The notes beneath the pieces are model-generated. The model ran no database searches and was not told the origin of the DNA. It was given only the letters and a program-made list of their open reading frames with translations. Positions 17,801 through 28,945 of a stretch of 64,000 nucleotides of DNA are shown piece after piece (within the stretch, counting starts at the first letter, position 1; every line of letters begins with the position of its first letter). Source of the DNA: Glandiceps talaboti (Eukaryota; Hemichordata; Enteropneusta; Spengelidae); NCBI RefSeq assembly GCF_964340395.1, contig NC_135564.1:13594012-13658011 (forward strand). The letters run 5' to 3'. The position numbers and the translations under genes are program-made.

Positions 17801-19511
17801 CCAAACTGATTTGATTTGATCCGATCTCGTTTGCTCTATCTAAAATGATTTGATTTCATCAGGTCTAATTTGATCAGACAGGGTTTTATTTAATCTTATC
17901 TGACTTTGATATAATCTACTTTGATTTGATCAGATGTTGATTTGATTTGATTTGACTTGACTATGATTTGATTTGATCTGATCTGACATGACTTGACTTT
18001 GATTTGATTTGATTTGACTTTGATTTGATTTGATTTGATTTGATCTGACTTTGATTTGATTTGATTTGATTTGATCTGAATTTGATTTGATTTGATTTGA
18101 TCTGATCTGACTTTGATTTGATTTGATTTGATTTGATCTGAATTTGATTTGATTTGATTTGATTTGATCTGACTTTGATTTGATTTGATTTGATTTGATC
18201 TGAATTTGATTTGATTTGATTTGATTTGATCTGACTTTGATTTGATTTGATTTGATCTGACCTGACTTTGATTTGATCTGACCTGACTTTGATTTGATTT
18301 GATTTGATCTGACCTGACTTTGATTTGATTTGATTTGATCTGACCTGACTTTGATTTGATTTGATTTGATCTGACCTGACTTTGATTTGATTTGATTTTG
18401 ATTTGATTTGATCTGACTTTGATTTAATTTGATTTGATCTGACCTGACTTTGATTTGATTTGATTTGATCTGACCTGACTTTGATTTGATTTGATTTGAT
18501 CTGACCTGACCTTGATTTGATCTGAATTTGATTTGATTTGATTTGATTTGATCTGAATTTGATTTGATTTGATTTGACCTGACTTTGATTTGATCTGACC
18601 TGACTTTGATTTGATCTGACCTGACTTTGATTTGATCTGAATTTGATTTGATTTGATTTGATTTGATTTGACCTGAATTTGATTTGATTTGATTTGACCT
18701 GAATTTGATTTGATCTGACTGATTTGATTTGATTTGATCTGACTGATTTGATTTGATTTGATTTGATTTGATTCACAGGAGAAGTACCAAAGAATAGCAG
18801 ATGATAAGCTGATATCTAATTATTTCTATTCTGCCAAACCAACTGTGTTGCCAGATGACATTAAAGTAGACAACATACCAGCAATACTTGTATTTAAAGA
18901 TGACACACACTACAGATATGAAGGTATTGTAGCTCTAAACTTACAGTAGCTTATTTAGCTAAAACATTGTCTGTCGCAAATTAATTGAACTTGAACATGA
19001 AAACACTTTTGCTGTTAAATACCTAGGAACTGTAAAGTAAATGAAGATAGATTTAACTGATTAGTTGAGAATCAAATTATTAAGATGTCATCATGTACAT
19101 TAAAACACTTATAAAAAAAGTAATGTTTACATTCTTTGGAATGCAACGTTCTTGATTCACATACATAATGAGAATAAATAAGATGTTATAAATACACTGG
19201 ATTCTAGTCATGGAAGTTTTGTACATTTGTACACTTGTATGAAATTACAGATAATCCTTGTATGTCGAATTTTATACATATTAATTAGACACTAGCGCTT
19301 ATAACGTAATATCAAATAACAGCTGATGTTTACATTCTTATTGTTTCACTGATTTTCTCCTCCTCCTCCCCCCCCCCCCCCCCCCCCCCATCTACAGCAC
19401 CAGATGATGTCCCTACAAAGAGTTCAATCCTGGAATGGATTGGAAGTGAGTCACTGCCAGCCTTTGTAAAAATTACCAGTTCAAATCTACATGAAATAGC
19501 AGTATCAGGTA

Positions 19512-19548
<37 letters not shown>

Positions 19549-22500
19549 GTCAATGTGTCAGTCTTTGTAAAAATTATCAGTTCATGTTTATTGTTTATTT
19601 AAAGTGGACATATGGATGAGGATGGTATTTATTTTGGATTTTTACTTTATAGCAAAAATTTATCATGGCTTCCAACTTTAAAAATCCATGTGAAACAACA
19701 TTGACTAAGTCTGTGTTTGCAACTCAATTCAGTGCAAAAAGCTAAAAAAAAAATGTGTACAAAGCTTGTTATTGTACAAACAAAATAGGGTAGTAGGGTA
19801 GGTTGGGATTTTATTTTATTTTTCATTGCTTTTACAAATATTTTCATTGACAGGCAAGTTTCTGGTTATTGGTGTTGTTGATTCTGATGTGAAGAAAAAC
19901 CAACACAGACATGATAGAGTAAAAACTGTGTTAGAACGTATGGCATTACACCACAGAGATAAATATCATAAGTAAGTATGTCTGTCAATGTATCATTTGG
20001 GATACCACTTCCATAGCATAATGACTGTCGAGTGGGCTGTCTTTAAAAGTGCATAATTTTGAAAACATAATCAGAAGAAAACGGAAAACTGAGTCATTTA
20101 TAGTAATATAAGTGGCAATATTAAAGCAGAAAAATTTTATGTATTGTTTAATCAGATAGTCAATTGAATTTAAATGGTTGAGCACAGCGCCCTCACTGGT
20201 GAGCAAGATATTTCAAAGGGTTAAAACAGCGCCCTCAACAATACAAAAGTTGTTTTAGAACAAGGATCGACTTGAAACAGTGCCATCAATGCGATGGAGG
20301 GGAAAAGGTTTTAATAAGGAACTCACTATCTCTTTTTCTTGCAATAGCTATTACTTTGTACCCATGTATACACATATAATGGAGTTATTTGAAAAGTTAT
20401 GACAACATTGAGTACCAAACCATGGTAGATTATGTAAATACTACATCAGTGTTACAACTTCACATGATGTAGCTAGAGTATTATATTTTGATCAGCCAAC
20501 TAACAACATATTCACTGAAAATTGTCAAAATACTAATAATTAGGCACACTCTTTATGTTAATTAGAGGTCTACTGCATCCAAAAGTAGTAGAGTAACAGG
20601 TTGAAATCATGATCACATTGTGGTGCTGATTATTGGGTCCGCACCCAAAAATCAGTTTGATTAGATTTATTGTCCCATATTATGTGTACTGCTACACAAA
20701 TACATTTACCTACAGGTGATTCAATATGATCAGGGTGTGTAATATTATGATTAAGTTACTAAATCTAACATAACAGTTTCTAAAAACAGTCCTTATGTAT
20801 CTAGTGTAGGTTGAATTTTTGAGCATGTGTCAGTATGTTTGGAATCTTATCCAGACTGATATTCTCTGTTAGCATGTCTTCATTTGCTTGATTTTAGGAA
20901 TTTCCAGTTTTGTTGGATGGATGGCTCTGACACTATTAATAACATTATTATGAGGTAAGAATTTATTTGAATTTAATCAAATTGTAGTACCAGAAACTAC
21001 CAAAAATACAGAAAGGTGTTTTATCACCCAGGCAAAAAGTTTGTTTTTGATTTTTTTTCCATTTTTCCCCAAAAAAGAGAGAAGTAAATGTGGCTTTTTT
21101 GGCAGACGACATCCAGTAGTGTTTGATTTGCATATATGATGTCATTCTTTTGGCAGACGACATCCAGTGGAGTTTGATTTGCATATATGATGTCCCTTCT
21201 TTTAGCAGACGACATCCAGTGGAGTTTGATTCACGTATATGATGTCACTTCTTTTGGGCAGACGACATCCAGTGGAGTTTGATTTGCATATATGATGTCA
21301 CTTCTTTTTGTTCCTACTGTACTTATTGTGTTTGTGTTCATGTATTTCAGTACAATGCCAGTACCTGGTGTTCTTGTATTTGATCCAAACACCCATCATT
21401 ACTATCTACCTGAAGACACAGAGCCCTCGCAGTTCACTCTGCAATCAACTGCTGTATTTCTAACTGAGGTCAAGAATGGAAGTGCCGTGGTAAGTTGGCC
21501 ATGTATACATTTTTGAAAGCAAATATTAATCTAACTACAAGGCCCTCGGGAAGATCTGCTAACATTTTTTGAAAAAATATTTATTTTTTTATTTTTTCTA
21601 TTTTTATTTTTTTTAAAAGATTTTTGCGAGGAATTGCTCCCAGTTAACTTTAAAAGCGACCACAGGTTGCATAGTGTCAAAGGCACTGTCGAGTGCTTGC
21701 CATGCACAAGAGATACTATCATCCTTGTGTTTTGTTCTGCAACCGTCCGAGCACAGATCTGAAGTCTTGTTGCAAGACTCAGCAAATAAATGTGAGAACG
21801 TACATAAAGTTTCAAAAACCTCACTTGAAGAAAATTCACTATTTTAACTTTTTGATTTGTATTTTTTGAGGTGATCTCCAATTATTAAAACGTTTATGGT
21901 TACCATGGTTGCACATAGTAACAATCTCTATGTATGTTTGGATTGTAGGCTTATGGTGGTAATGGTATATTACGTAGAATCTACCGTCTTTTCTATGAAT
22001 TCATTTCATCAGCTGTGGTAAGTAGTTATTCATTTATAATGTTTACTGATAAACACTTGAACCATTTGGGTGGGGGTGGGGGTGGGGGTGGGGGTGGGAG
22101 TGATATAGTACTAGTCTATGTCTGAAATATAAAGATCAAGTCTCCAAATGTCAATAAAAATAGTACCATTTTCATTTTCATACATCCTTCAGTGATTGGC
22201 TCAGACCGTGTCATGTGGTATGCACTGGTGACCCCAATTTGCATATAGAGGGCAGTATTCATTTTCTATATTTTCCCTAGGGCACTGTTACAGTAGCATG
22301 CGAGTCTCACTGGTGATTTGCTTTGACTATGGAAAGACTAAGTCCCTGAGAATGTGATGTATTATAAAACACTTATTGTCTTGCCTTCTTTGGGCACTAG
22401 TAGATGTCATATTTAACCGTTCATGCTGTTATGTAGAAATTATTGAAATTGTTGCTGCATAACAACCCTTATGGTAATAGATGTCTACTAGTGCCAGTAA

Positions 22501-24749
22501 ATATCACACCATACAGTTGAAGAATCTATTTGTCCATAATTGTGTAACTTTGCAGTGTATTTGCTAAGGGTAATATTAAAGTTGGTGAACTATACCAAAT
22601 ATTTCTTGTATTTTTACCAGGTGTCCACCACAGCTATAGAATAGCATATGGCCGTGTAATCGCATCTTTTTACCAAATTTCTAAGAATGACATTTTCACC
22701 ATCAAACCATGTCTCTATTACCCCTACTAGTTCTAAAACCTAAGCTAAAAATATTAAATTATGCATATAAATGACATCAGATATCAATGACGATAATTAA
22801 CACAAAATGAGTTCTTTCAAATTTGGTATTATTCATGAATGGTTACCATAGTAACAATGTTTTTGTCGATATGATTGATGTACTTATAAGTAATTATAAA
22901 ATTTACATGCAAATGGCAAACTGCTAATTATCTTCCCTGACCTATAATTTTATGTATTAATTTCATAATTATATTTGATATTTTTTCATTCTTTTTAGTA
23001 TTTGAGAGCCATATGTTGTATTTCCAATCTCAACTTGTCAATTTCATTTTTCATATCACATTTCCAGAATTTTACATATCCTATGTTGTCCGAATTTCAA
23101 ATTTTATTTTTGAAAATACCATTTCATAATTGCATAATTTGGTATCATTTTTCTGTCATAATTTCAAATACATGTTTGAAAACAAAATTTCACAATTTCA
23201 AATTTCATAGTTTTAGAATTCTCTTTTTCATAGTTTCAAATTTACATGGATAATATTTGAAAACACCCATTCATAAATTCAAAATTCATAAATTTATATT
23301 TGAAAGCACCATTTCATAATTTTATGATGTTGTTTTCAGTCACAATTTCAAAATTTTACGTGAAAATTTGGTTTTAAACATATATGAACAGGTGTCCTAT
23401 CTCAGTACATGAACAGGTGTCCTATCTCAGTGTGTTGTCTAAGAAATAACCGGAAATTTTGTTGTAAGTCAAATGATAAAACTATATAGAAGCATTTCTT
23501 GTGAGTCACTACATAGTAAGGGATAGGAGAACACCAAATTATGTTGGGTCACTAGAAATTGCTGTGTGTCAGTGGCACATCAAATTGGTCTAGAGGCTAC
23601 ATCCACTGTCCTATCTTCAGGCTCAGATAGTAAGGATAAAAGCCCAAAATGTGGATTTAGTATACTATTTGTAGACCCTAACTAGTACCATGATACGAAG
23701 TTCAAGTGTATGTATATTGTTTCCTAGTATTACTTCATTGCCCATGTAAATTTATAATATATTGAATTAATTTATGAACAGTAATTGTTAATATTACCCG
23801 GTAAATTCTACTCACGAATATTTATTCACCTGAGCAAATACACATGAAATAATTGACAAAAAATAACTTATGTCACAAGTATTTTCTGGCTGAACGAAGA
23901 AAACCGTATGGTGTAATATAATTATACTTGGGAGCAAATTTAACTTGTGTAAAAATAATGCCAATGGCGTTGTAGCACAACTGTACAGTATACGTGTTTT
24001 TGATAACGTTCATTAAAAGGTATAGGGAATAATATAATTAGACCTGAGCTAGCTTTACTTGTAAAAATACTTTGAGGAAAACAATAGCAATTTTGAAAAT
24101 TGTAACTTACATTTTTGAGTATCCCAGAGTACAAATCCTGTATTTTCTGTTCGAATGTGTATTACTTGATGGGTCACCCTCCAAGGTCTAAATGATATCA
24201 AAGTATGCCATTTTAGAATACAATATGGCTGCCGAATAGTGTTAGTAAAAATAAGAAACTGATGATTTCTTTGAAAACAAGATGGGGCACCTCAATTATT
24301 TATAACTTTAAAAGGATTAGGGAACAAGGTTTCATAAGGCAGATCTTTTTGAGATTTTATTAGAACTTGATTTTCAGGGAACTGAGAATTCTGACATTTT
24401 TACTGACCTCAGAGTATAAGGGAGTAGAGTGTTTGGCTTGAACATCCCATTGTTACAAAATTTAAAAAATACTTGTTGTGTGTGTTTATATTTACAGAGC
24501 ATCTGGCTGGAACATCCCATTGTAACAACCCTGATTGTTAGTATTCCTACGTTGATGATAAGCTTCATGTGTTACACTATATGTACAACAGAGACTTATG
24601 ATGAAGATGAACTTGATGAAGATGAAATGAATGATGGAGAAGATTATGATGATGATGAAGGTGATGGAGAAGAAGATAAGAGATATCTTACAGAAACAGA
24701 TCAATCACAAAGTAGTAGTGAGAAAGTACAACATATCAAATCGGATTAA
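11840..24749 (+). CDS. TMX3: Thioredoxin-related transmembrane protein 3, complete (14 exons)
   Basis: An ER-membrane protein disulfide isomerase. Exons are 11840-11894, 12038-12086, 14188-14227, 15159-15282, 15789-15834, 16840-16920, 17554-17659, 18779-18923, 19398-19508, 19854-19971, 20898-20954, 21351-21489, 21949-22017 and 24498-24749. All junctions are GT-AG and in frame, giving 463 residues (human about 454). An N-terminal hydrophobic signal peptide (about residues 1-26) is followed by a thioredoxin domain with FYAPWCGHCK, the redox-active CGHC being at residues 54-57. GVRGFPTIK carries the cis-proline. Inactive thioredoxin-like domains follow, then one transmembrane helix (about 387-409) and a very acidic cytosolic tail. 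The tail ends HIKSD, without the dilysine-like KKKD end of human TMX3, so the ER-retention signal may differ. Introns carry many tandem repeats, some copied from exon edges. An AATAAA overlaps the stop codon (24748-24753) and another lies at 25308. Confidence 0.96.
12087..14187 (+). other. TMX3 intron 2, no further gene seen
   Basis: A 2.1 kb AT-rich intron. It contains a poly-C/poly-A tract near 13120-13150 and short A/T runs. I see no tandem array, RNA gene or open frame in it. Confidence 0.6.
14701..14737. repeat. Poly-T/poly-G tract
   Basis: About 22 T residues are followed by a G-rich run in TMX3 intron 3, just before the 20-bp array. On the transcript strand it is a T-tract followed by a short G-run. 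Confidence 0.8.
14762..15129. repeat. 20-bp tandem array in TMX3 intron 3
   Basis: About 18 copies of a 20-bp unit of the type ACTGTGGTGCCACTAACTAC. Variants such as CAGTAACTAG recur in a regular order, indicating a higher-order period of several units. The array ends about 30 bp before exon 4. Confidence 0.93.
15283..15625. repeat. ~31-37 bp tandem array at the TMX3 exon 4 donor
   Basis: Units contain AGCCAATCATATCACACC followed by TTTTATCTATTTTAG, with GTTAAG present in some. The first unit starts within a few bases of the exon 4 donor GTAAGTCTAGCCAATCA. Later units carrying TTTTAAGTTAAGCCAATCA resemble that donor, so the array may have grown from the exon-intron junction. Confidence 0.88.
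16120..16473. mobile_element. Palindromic interspersed element, copy in TMX3 intron 5
   Basis: A unique part contains ATATGGATTGTATACC and CATCACTACAACCCAGTGTCT. It is followed by a foldback of two inverted halves: TGGAAAATATTTGTG/CCTAAGG/CTTGTC, then GACAAGGCCTCTTAGGTCACTCATATTT and GGGGAATAATAT. The same order recurs at 33195-33510 and, reversed, at 50155-50455. Partial copies are near 50, 23815, 34575, 35255 and 46130. It is non-coding and looks like a MITE or foldback family. Confidence 0.7.
16654..16839 (+). pseudogene. Two decayed tandem copies of the 5' part of TMX3 exon 6
   Basis: 82-83 bp units starting TTCACATATATTT occur at 16654, 16737 and 16819. The third leads into the true exon 6. 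Each unit carries an intron tail with an acceptor-like AG followed by exon-like sequence encoding RGDEVYTHQG or HGDKLYTHQG, against the real RGDKVYTHQG. The copies have no donor and diverge after the first 17 or so codons, so they look like non-functional exon fragments. Confidence 0.9.
16935..17280. repeat. ~43-bp tandem array in TMX3 intron 6
   Basis: About seven degenerate copies contain CATCTCAAAA, CAGCCAATAGG and GGTTGTTACATAG, with spacing near 43 bp. The array starts just after the exon 6 donor. Confidence 0.85.
17790..18776. repeat. TTTGA-type pentanucleotide satellite in TMX3 intron 7
   Basis: About 1 kb of TTTGA repeats broken by TCTGAC and CCTGAC variants in higher-order blocks. 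It runs to within 2-3 bp of the exon 8 acceptor (CACAG), so it replaces the usual polypyrimidine region. The complementary strand is open for 271 codons of Lys/Ser/Asn/Gln repeat, which I treat as an artefact. Confidence 0.95.
19367..19390. repeat. Poly-C tract forming the TMX3 exon 9 polypyrimidine tract
   Basis: A run of about 23 C directly precedes the exon 9 acceptor ATCTACAG, so the homopolymer is in the position of the splice polypyrimidine tract. Confidence 0.8.
19509..19588 (+). pseudogene. (GACA)n at the donor plus a partial copy of TMX3 exon 9
   Basis: The donor GTAAGACAGACAGACA runs straight into a tetranucleotide repeat (to about 19549). Immediately after it, 19559-19584 (CAGTCTTTGTAAAAATTATC and on) nearly duplicates exon 9 positions 19459-19484 (CAGCCTTTGTAAAAATTACC). 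It is a short exon-derived fragment lying downstream of its source. Confidence 0.8.
19601..19800 (+). mobile_element. MITE family B, truncated copy in TMX3 intron 9
   Basis: Begins AAAGTGGACATATGGATGAG and shares TTTATTTTGGATTT, GTCTGTGTTTGCAACTC and TTGTTATTGTAC in order with the full element at 34717-34944. The right terminal repeat was not found, so the copy is truncated. Confidence 0.7.
21095..21310. repeat. ~55-57 bp tandem array before TMX3 exon 12
   Basis: Four units contain GCAGACGACATCCAGTGGAG, TTTGATTTGCATATATGATG and TCACTTCTTTTGG. The array ends about 45 bp before exon 12. Confidence 0.9.
22067..22100 (+). other. (GGGGGT)n G-quadruplex-prone run in TMX3 intron 13
   Basis: Six consecutive G-runs separated by single T residues, on the transcribed-sense strand about 50 bp after the exon 13 donor. 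The spacing fits a stable RNA or DNA G-quadruplex. Formation is inferred, not shown. Confidence 0.75.
23005..23380. repeat. Degenerate AATTTCA-rich repeat in TMX3 intron 13
   Basis: An imperfect array of words such as ATAATTTCAAATTTCAT. The unit is too decayed for a firm period. A further interspersed repeat follows at 23485-23610 with a relative at 41370-41480. Confidence 0.6.
23485..23605. repeat. Interspersed repeat C, copy 1
   Basis: Shares TTCTTGTGAGTCACTACATA, GGATAGGAGAACACC and CACTAGAAATTG, and a GTGTCAGTGGCACATCAAAT motif, with 41370-41480 in the same order. It is non-coding, with no terminal repeats recognised. Confidence 0.7.
24424..24460 (+). pseudogene. Partial upstream copy of the TMX3 exon 14 start
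   Basis: GGCTTGAACATCCCATTGTT here repeats GGCTGGAACATCCCATTGTA at the start of exon 14 about 70 bp downstream. No usable acceptor precedes the copy. It is a decayed exon-edge duplication. Confidence 0.8.
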
Positions 24750-24799
24750 TAAATTTTAGTATCGTAGTGACCATAATCAAGTATTTTGCTTTTTAAAAC

Positions 24800-25095
24800 G
24801 TGTGTGTGTGTGTGTATGTGTGTGTGTGTGACTGTCCAAGATGTGCATGTGTAAGTACAGTATGTGTCAGTGAGCCTCACATGCACGTGTCAATTGGTGT
24901 GTGTGTGTGTGTGTGTGTGCGTGCGCATGCATATTTGTATGCATGTGCGTGCATGTGTACATGTATTTGTATTTGTATGAATGCAAGTGGGCATTTGTGA
25001 GTGAGTGAGTGTGTTTGTGTGTATGTATGTGTGCATACATGTGTGTGTGTCTGTCTGTGTGTGTGTGTGTGTCTTTTGTTTGTGTGTGTGAATGA
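24800..25095. repeat. (TG)n-rich microsatellite cluster
   Basis: Several GTGTGT and GCATGTG runs lie just after the TMX3 stop codon, probably in its 3' UTR or flank. Short frames in it are artefacts. Confidence 0.9.
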
Positions 25096-25450
25096 TTTCA
25101 AATCAAGATCTGACATCAAAGATACTATATTTGCTAAGAATATACTTCAGGGTGTCTAGTACAGCAATTGTTCACACAAGAAAGTTGACCCAATTATTAA
25201 GATGCAAATGAAATAATGGTTGAAATGTAAAGAAGTTGTCAGATCACTGCAAATTTTAATACAATATTTTCATTTCAAATTTGTTGATGAAATTCACTGG
25301 GAGTAGCAATAAAGGTGTTATGTCAGAGAAGATAATAATATATTCATATATATATTCATATAGGGTCCATATGTATGAAAATGATGAAATCATTCCAAAA
25401 TCTAAATGCTAGGCTAAATTTAACATAACATATTACCCTTGTATTTGAGA

Positions 25451-25752
25451 CTTTCGTTTTCTAAGATAGACACAAACTAAAACTATTGTTGCAACATGTT
25501 GATACAACAGTGATAAGCTATTGAATGGATGTTGGTTTAATTATAGTCTCAGTAGGGAGATGTCTCTGAAAACTAGTTTAAGTAGAGTTCCATGAACTTG
25601 CAGTGTTGTTTTGGGACATCCAATGTTTAATCTTTCTTGATCACGGGGTGATTAGAATCACACAACAGATGAACCGCTATCACCCACTTGTGTAATCTAC
25701 CACATTGAAGAACAATAGATTTAGTTTGAGTCTATCTTAGTAAAACCGAAGG
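25451..25752. mobile_element. MITE family D, full copy
   Basis: Terminal inverted repeats: CTAAGATAGAC-A-CAAACTAA on the left (from 25461), and its near-exact complement ending TCTATCTTAG at 25740 on the right, about 28 of 30 bases matching. Weaker matching continues outward through a CTTTCG-TTTT motif. A second copy lies at 52171-52455. Non-coding, about 280-300 bp. Confidence 0.82.
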
Positions 25753-26984
25753 CTGGATTACCAATGTCGTAACATTTCAAAGTAAACATAGACAAACCGG
25801 TTGACAGGAAAATGTTGCAGTATACAGGAAGAAAAAGGTCAGAAGTGACCAAAAAATAAATGTTTTTTTTTTGTTATTTCGTCGTATCTTGTAATGTAAG
25901 ATTTCAATAATGATTTTTATTGAGCTACATGGTAAATGTAGTTGTACTGTTGGTAAGATTTTTCTAGCCAGACAATAACATGTACATGTATTATATTTAC
26001 CAGAGGTTACTTGCACCGGTGGATGCATTTACAGCCGTTTCGACAAAATAAAGAACGATAATGTATACATAGATGTTGATAGACTACTAGTATCATATTG
26101 GTTTCCAACTTTGTCTCAACATTTGCTACAACATTGATGGACATTGTTGAAGTTACACTAAAACTTAAAGATACTATCAGCAGTAAACACCAGGGTGCAC
26201 ACATAAAGTAGTGGCCTTGTCTGGAAATACTAGTCCCATGTATTTTTGAATGATATTGCTTCTACGTACAATAGTAAGTAATTCTACTTTAAACATGTGC
26301 ATTTTTTCATAGTTATAATTTGTAGTTATTTACATGGACTCATTCAAACACAAAATTGATGACCAAATATCTCTGAAAAGACAGCAGTACTTAGTCAAGG
26401 AAAAGCAGACAATTCCTTGTACACTATAAAGTTGTCTATTCATTCAGGTAAACCCATTGACTACTTATCAGTATCCAACTGTGATAAGATCGTAAAATCT
26501 TCAAGTACTTCACTGTACACTTCCACAAGTGAAGCAAATGTTGAAACAAAGTTGGAAACCAATACTACTAATCTATCTATGTAAACATTATCGTTCTTAA
26601 ATTTGTCGAATCAGCTGTAATATACTAGTGGTATTTGCACTACAGTGCAATACTGAAAACATTGTTGCATACCTGCATGCAAATGATATGCAAATGAGGA
26701 CACAGTCGTTCATTCTACATAGTGTTGCATAGTGTCATTTTTTTATGGAAATTTGTTGTTCAGGTAAACATATATTAATAATAACAGAACCCCATGCTGT
26801 GTGCCAGCGTGGGTACTCGGGAGGTATTTGTACTTGTGATTGTCATAAAATTGTTGGTACGATTTTTGTTGAGGTAAATGATAAAACGTAGCATTGTTGG
26901 TATGAAACGGTAAAATGTAGCACTGTTGGTAAGATTTTTGTCAAGCGAAAGGACATGATTTTAATGTACACCAACAGTAACATG
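25753..26984. other. Intergenic DNA, nothing recognised
   Basis: No coding exon or array. A short motif (CTGTTGGTAAGATTTTT) occurs at about 25950 and 26925. Parts of 26030-26150 and 26540-26610 are inverted relatives: GTTGGAAACCAATACTA against AGTATCATATTGGTTTCCAAC. Confidence 0.5.
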
Positions 26985-27440
26985 AAGATTGACATTTTCA
27001 GGCGTCAATAGTACCTTTGTGTTGGGAACAGAAGTTTACATATACAAAATGTCACTAATAAAGAATCTGATGAATTTTCTTTCAATTTTCACTACAAAGC
27101 CAGAAATTTTGTATTTCACAATGCTACAAACAACACAGTATAACATGTTGACCTCATTTTACTTGTGTATGGATGTTGGAACAAATGTTTATCATTATGG
27201 AACATTATACTCACTCAGAATTTAACAAAGTTTCTTTCAATTTTCACAATAAAAACTGAAATTTTGTATTTCACATTGCTACACACAACACAGGATGATG
27301 TGTTAACCTCATTTTATTTATGTGTAGAAGTTGGAACAAATATTTATCTTGCACAACATTGTACCAACTCAGAATTTAACGAAGTTTCTTTCAGTTTTCA
27401 CAGCAAAAACCAGAAATTTTTCTATTCCACAATGCTATAA
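26985..27440. repeat. ~155-bp tandem repeat, about 2.8 copies
   Basis: Units contain TTTCTTTCAATTTTCAC, CAGAAATTTTGTATTTCACA, ACACAACACA and ATGTTGGAACAAATGTTTAT. The copies are open in one frame over two units, but there is no gene context, so I do not call them coding. Confidence 0.85.
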
Positions 27441-28010
27441 GTGTCACACTATTAAGTGCTGACTTCAAGTCAATTCAGACATCTTGATACAGGAAAGTGC
27501 AATATTTAGACATTTGAAACTGAAAAGAGACGTTTCAATGGCACAACAGCCCAGAGATTTTGTTGTCAGGTTCAACATTGTTGGCCAAGTACTGTATTTG
27601 AGTATTACGTGAAGCTATTTGAGTCTCTCAGTAATGACACCACACGAGGTGTAAAACCAGTTGGACATGCAAGGTTTTTTGTACTCTTTTACTGCAGTTC
27701 TACTCTTTTACTGCAGGTACAAAGTGAATAAAGTCTGGAGATGTTGACACATCATAATGTATACATAGTTATTTTGAAATGAAATTCACTATGGTAGTGA
27801 ATCTCAAGAACTGAACGCACTGTATGTATGAAACCCTGTCAACTTTCTTTTTGCAGGGAATGTGTAAAAGTATATGAAAGCAAACTTTTCTTTTGAGAAA
27901 GGATGTATACAAATGAAATTTTTTTTGTAAGCGTGTAGTTAAACTATTTATGTTTGTGAAGCAGAAAGTTCACTATCAGGTTTTGAGTAGTAAGTATTGC
28001 AGGAAGTCAA
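27441..28010. other. Intergenic DNA, nothing recognised
   Basis: AT-rich sequence with no array, exon or element that I can support. Confidence 0.5.
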
Positions 28011-28017
28011 ATTTAAA

Positions 28018-28945
28018 TGATGTTCACACTATCAGAGTTCATATTAAAGAGGTTGATATCTGATATCTATGCAGGTGGCCACATTCAAATGTTCACACTA
28101 ACAGAGTTCATATTAAAGAGGTTGATGTCTATACAGGTGGCCACATTCAAATGTTCACACTATCAAAGTTCATATTAAAGAGGTCAAATCTGATGTCTAT
28201 ACAGGTGGCCACACTCAAATGTTCACACTATCAGAGTTCATATTAAAGAGGTTGATGTCTATACAGGTGGCCACACTCAAATGTTCACACTATCAGAGTT
28301 CATATTAAAGAGGTTGATGTCTACACAGGTGGCCACACTCAAATGTTCACACTATCAGAGTTCATATTAAAGAGGTTGATGTCTACACAGGTGGCCACAT
28401 TCAAATGTTCACACTATCAGAGTTCATATTAAAGAGGTTGATGTCTACACAGGTGGCCACACTCAAATGTTCACACTATCAGAGTTCATATTAAAGAGGT
28501 TGATGTCTACACAGGTGGCCACACTCAAATGTTCACACTATCAGAGTTCATATTAAAGAGGTTGATGTCTACACAGGTGGCCACATTCAAATGTTCACAC
28601 TATCAGAGTTCATATTAAAGAGGTTGATGTCTACACAGGTGGCCACACTCAAATGTTCACACTATCAGAGTTCATATTAAAGAGGTTGATGTCTACACAG
28701 GTGGCCACACTCAAATGTTCACACTATCAGAGTTCATATTAAAGAGGTTGATATCTATACAGGTGGCCACACTCAAATGTTCACACTATCAGAGTTCATA
28801 TTAAAGAGGTTGATGTCTATACAGGTGGCCACACTCAAATGTTCACACTATCAGAGTTCATATTAAAGAGGTTGATGTCTATACAGGTGGCCACACTCAA
28901 ATGTTCACACTATCAGAGTTCGTAATAAAGAGGTTAGAGTCTATA
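28018..28945. repeat. 62-bp minisatellite, about 15 copies
   Basis: A highly homogeneous array with unit TTCACACTATCAGAGTTCAT then ATTAAAGAGGTTGATGTCTA then CACAGGTGGCCACACTCAAA and TG. The period is exactly 62 bp (for example the CTACACAG word at 28321 and 28383). Each unit contains the palindrome GTGGCCAC. The central copies are almost identical and the edge copies more divergent, which fits ongoing homogenisation. Confidence 0.97.

Noticed and set aside
17961-18776. 271-codon minus-strand open frame of Lys/Ser/Asn/Gln repeats
   Set aside because: It is the complement of the TTTGA satellite inside a TMX3 intron; no start context, domain or conservation.
28018-28945. CRISPR-like regular repeat array
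   Set aside because: It is a head-to-tail minisatellite with no unique spacers, in an animal genome.
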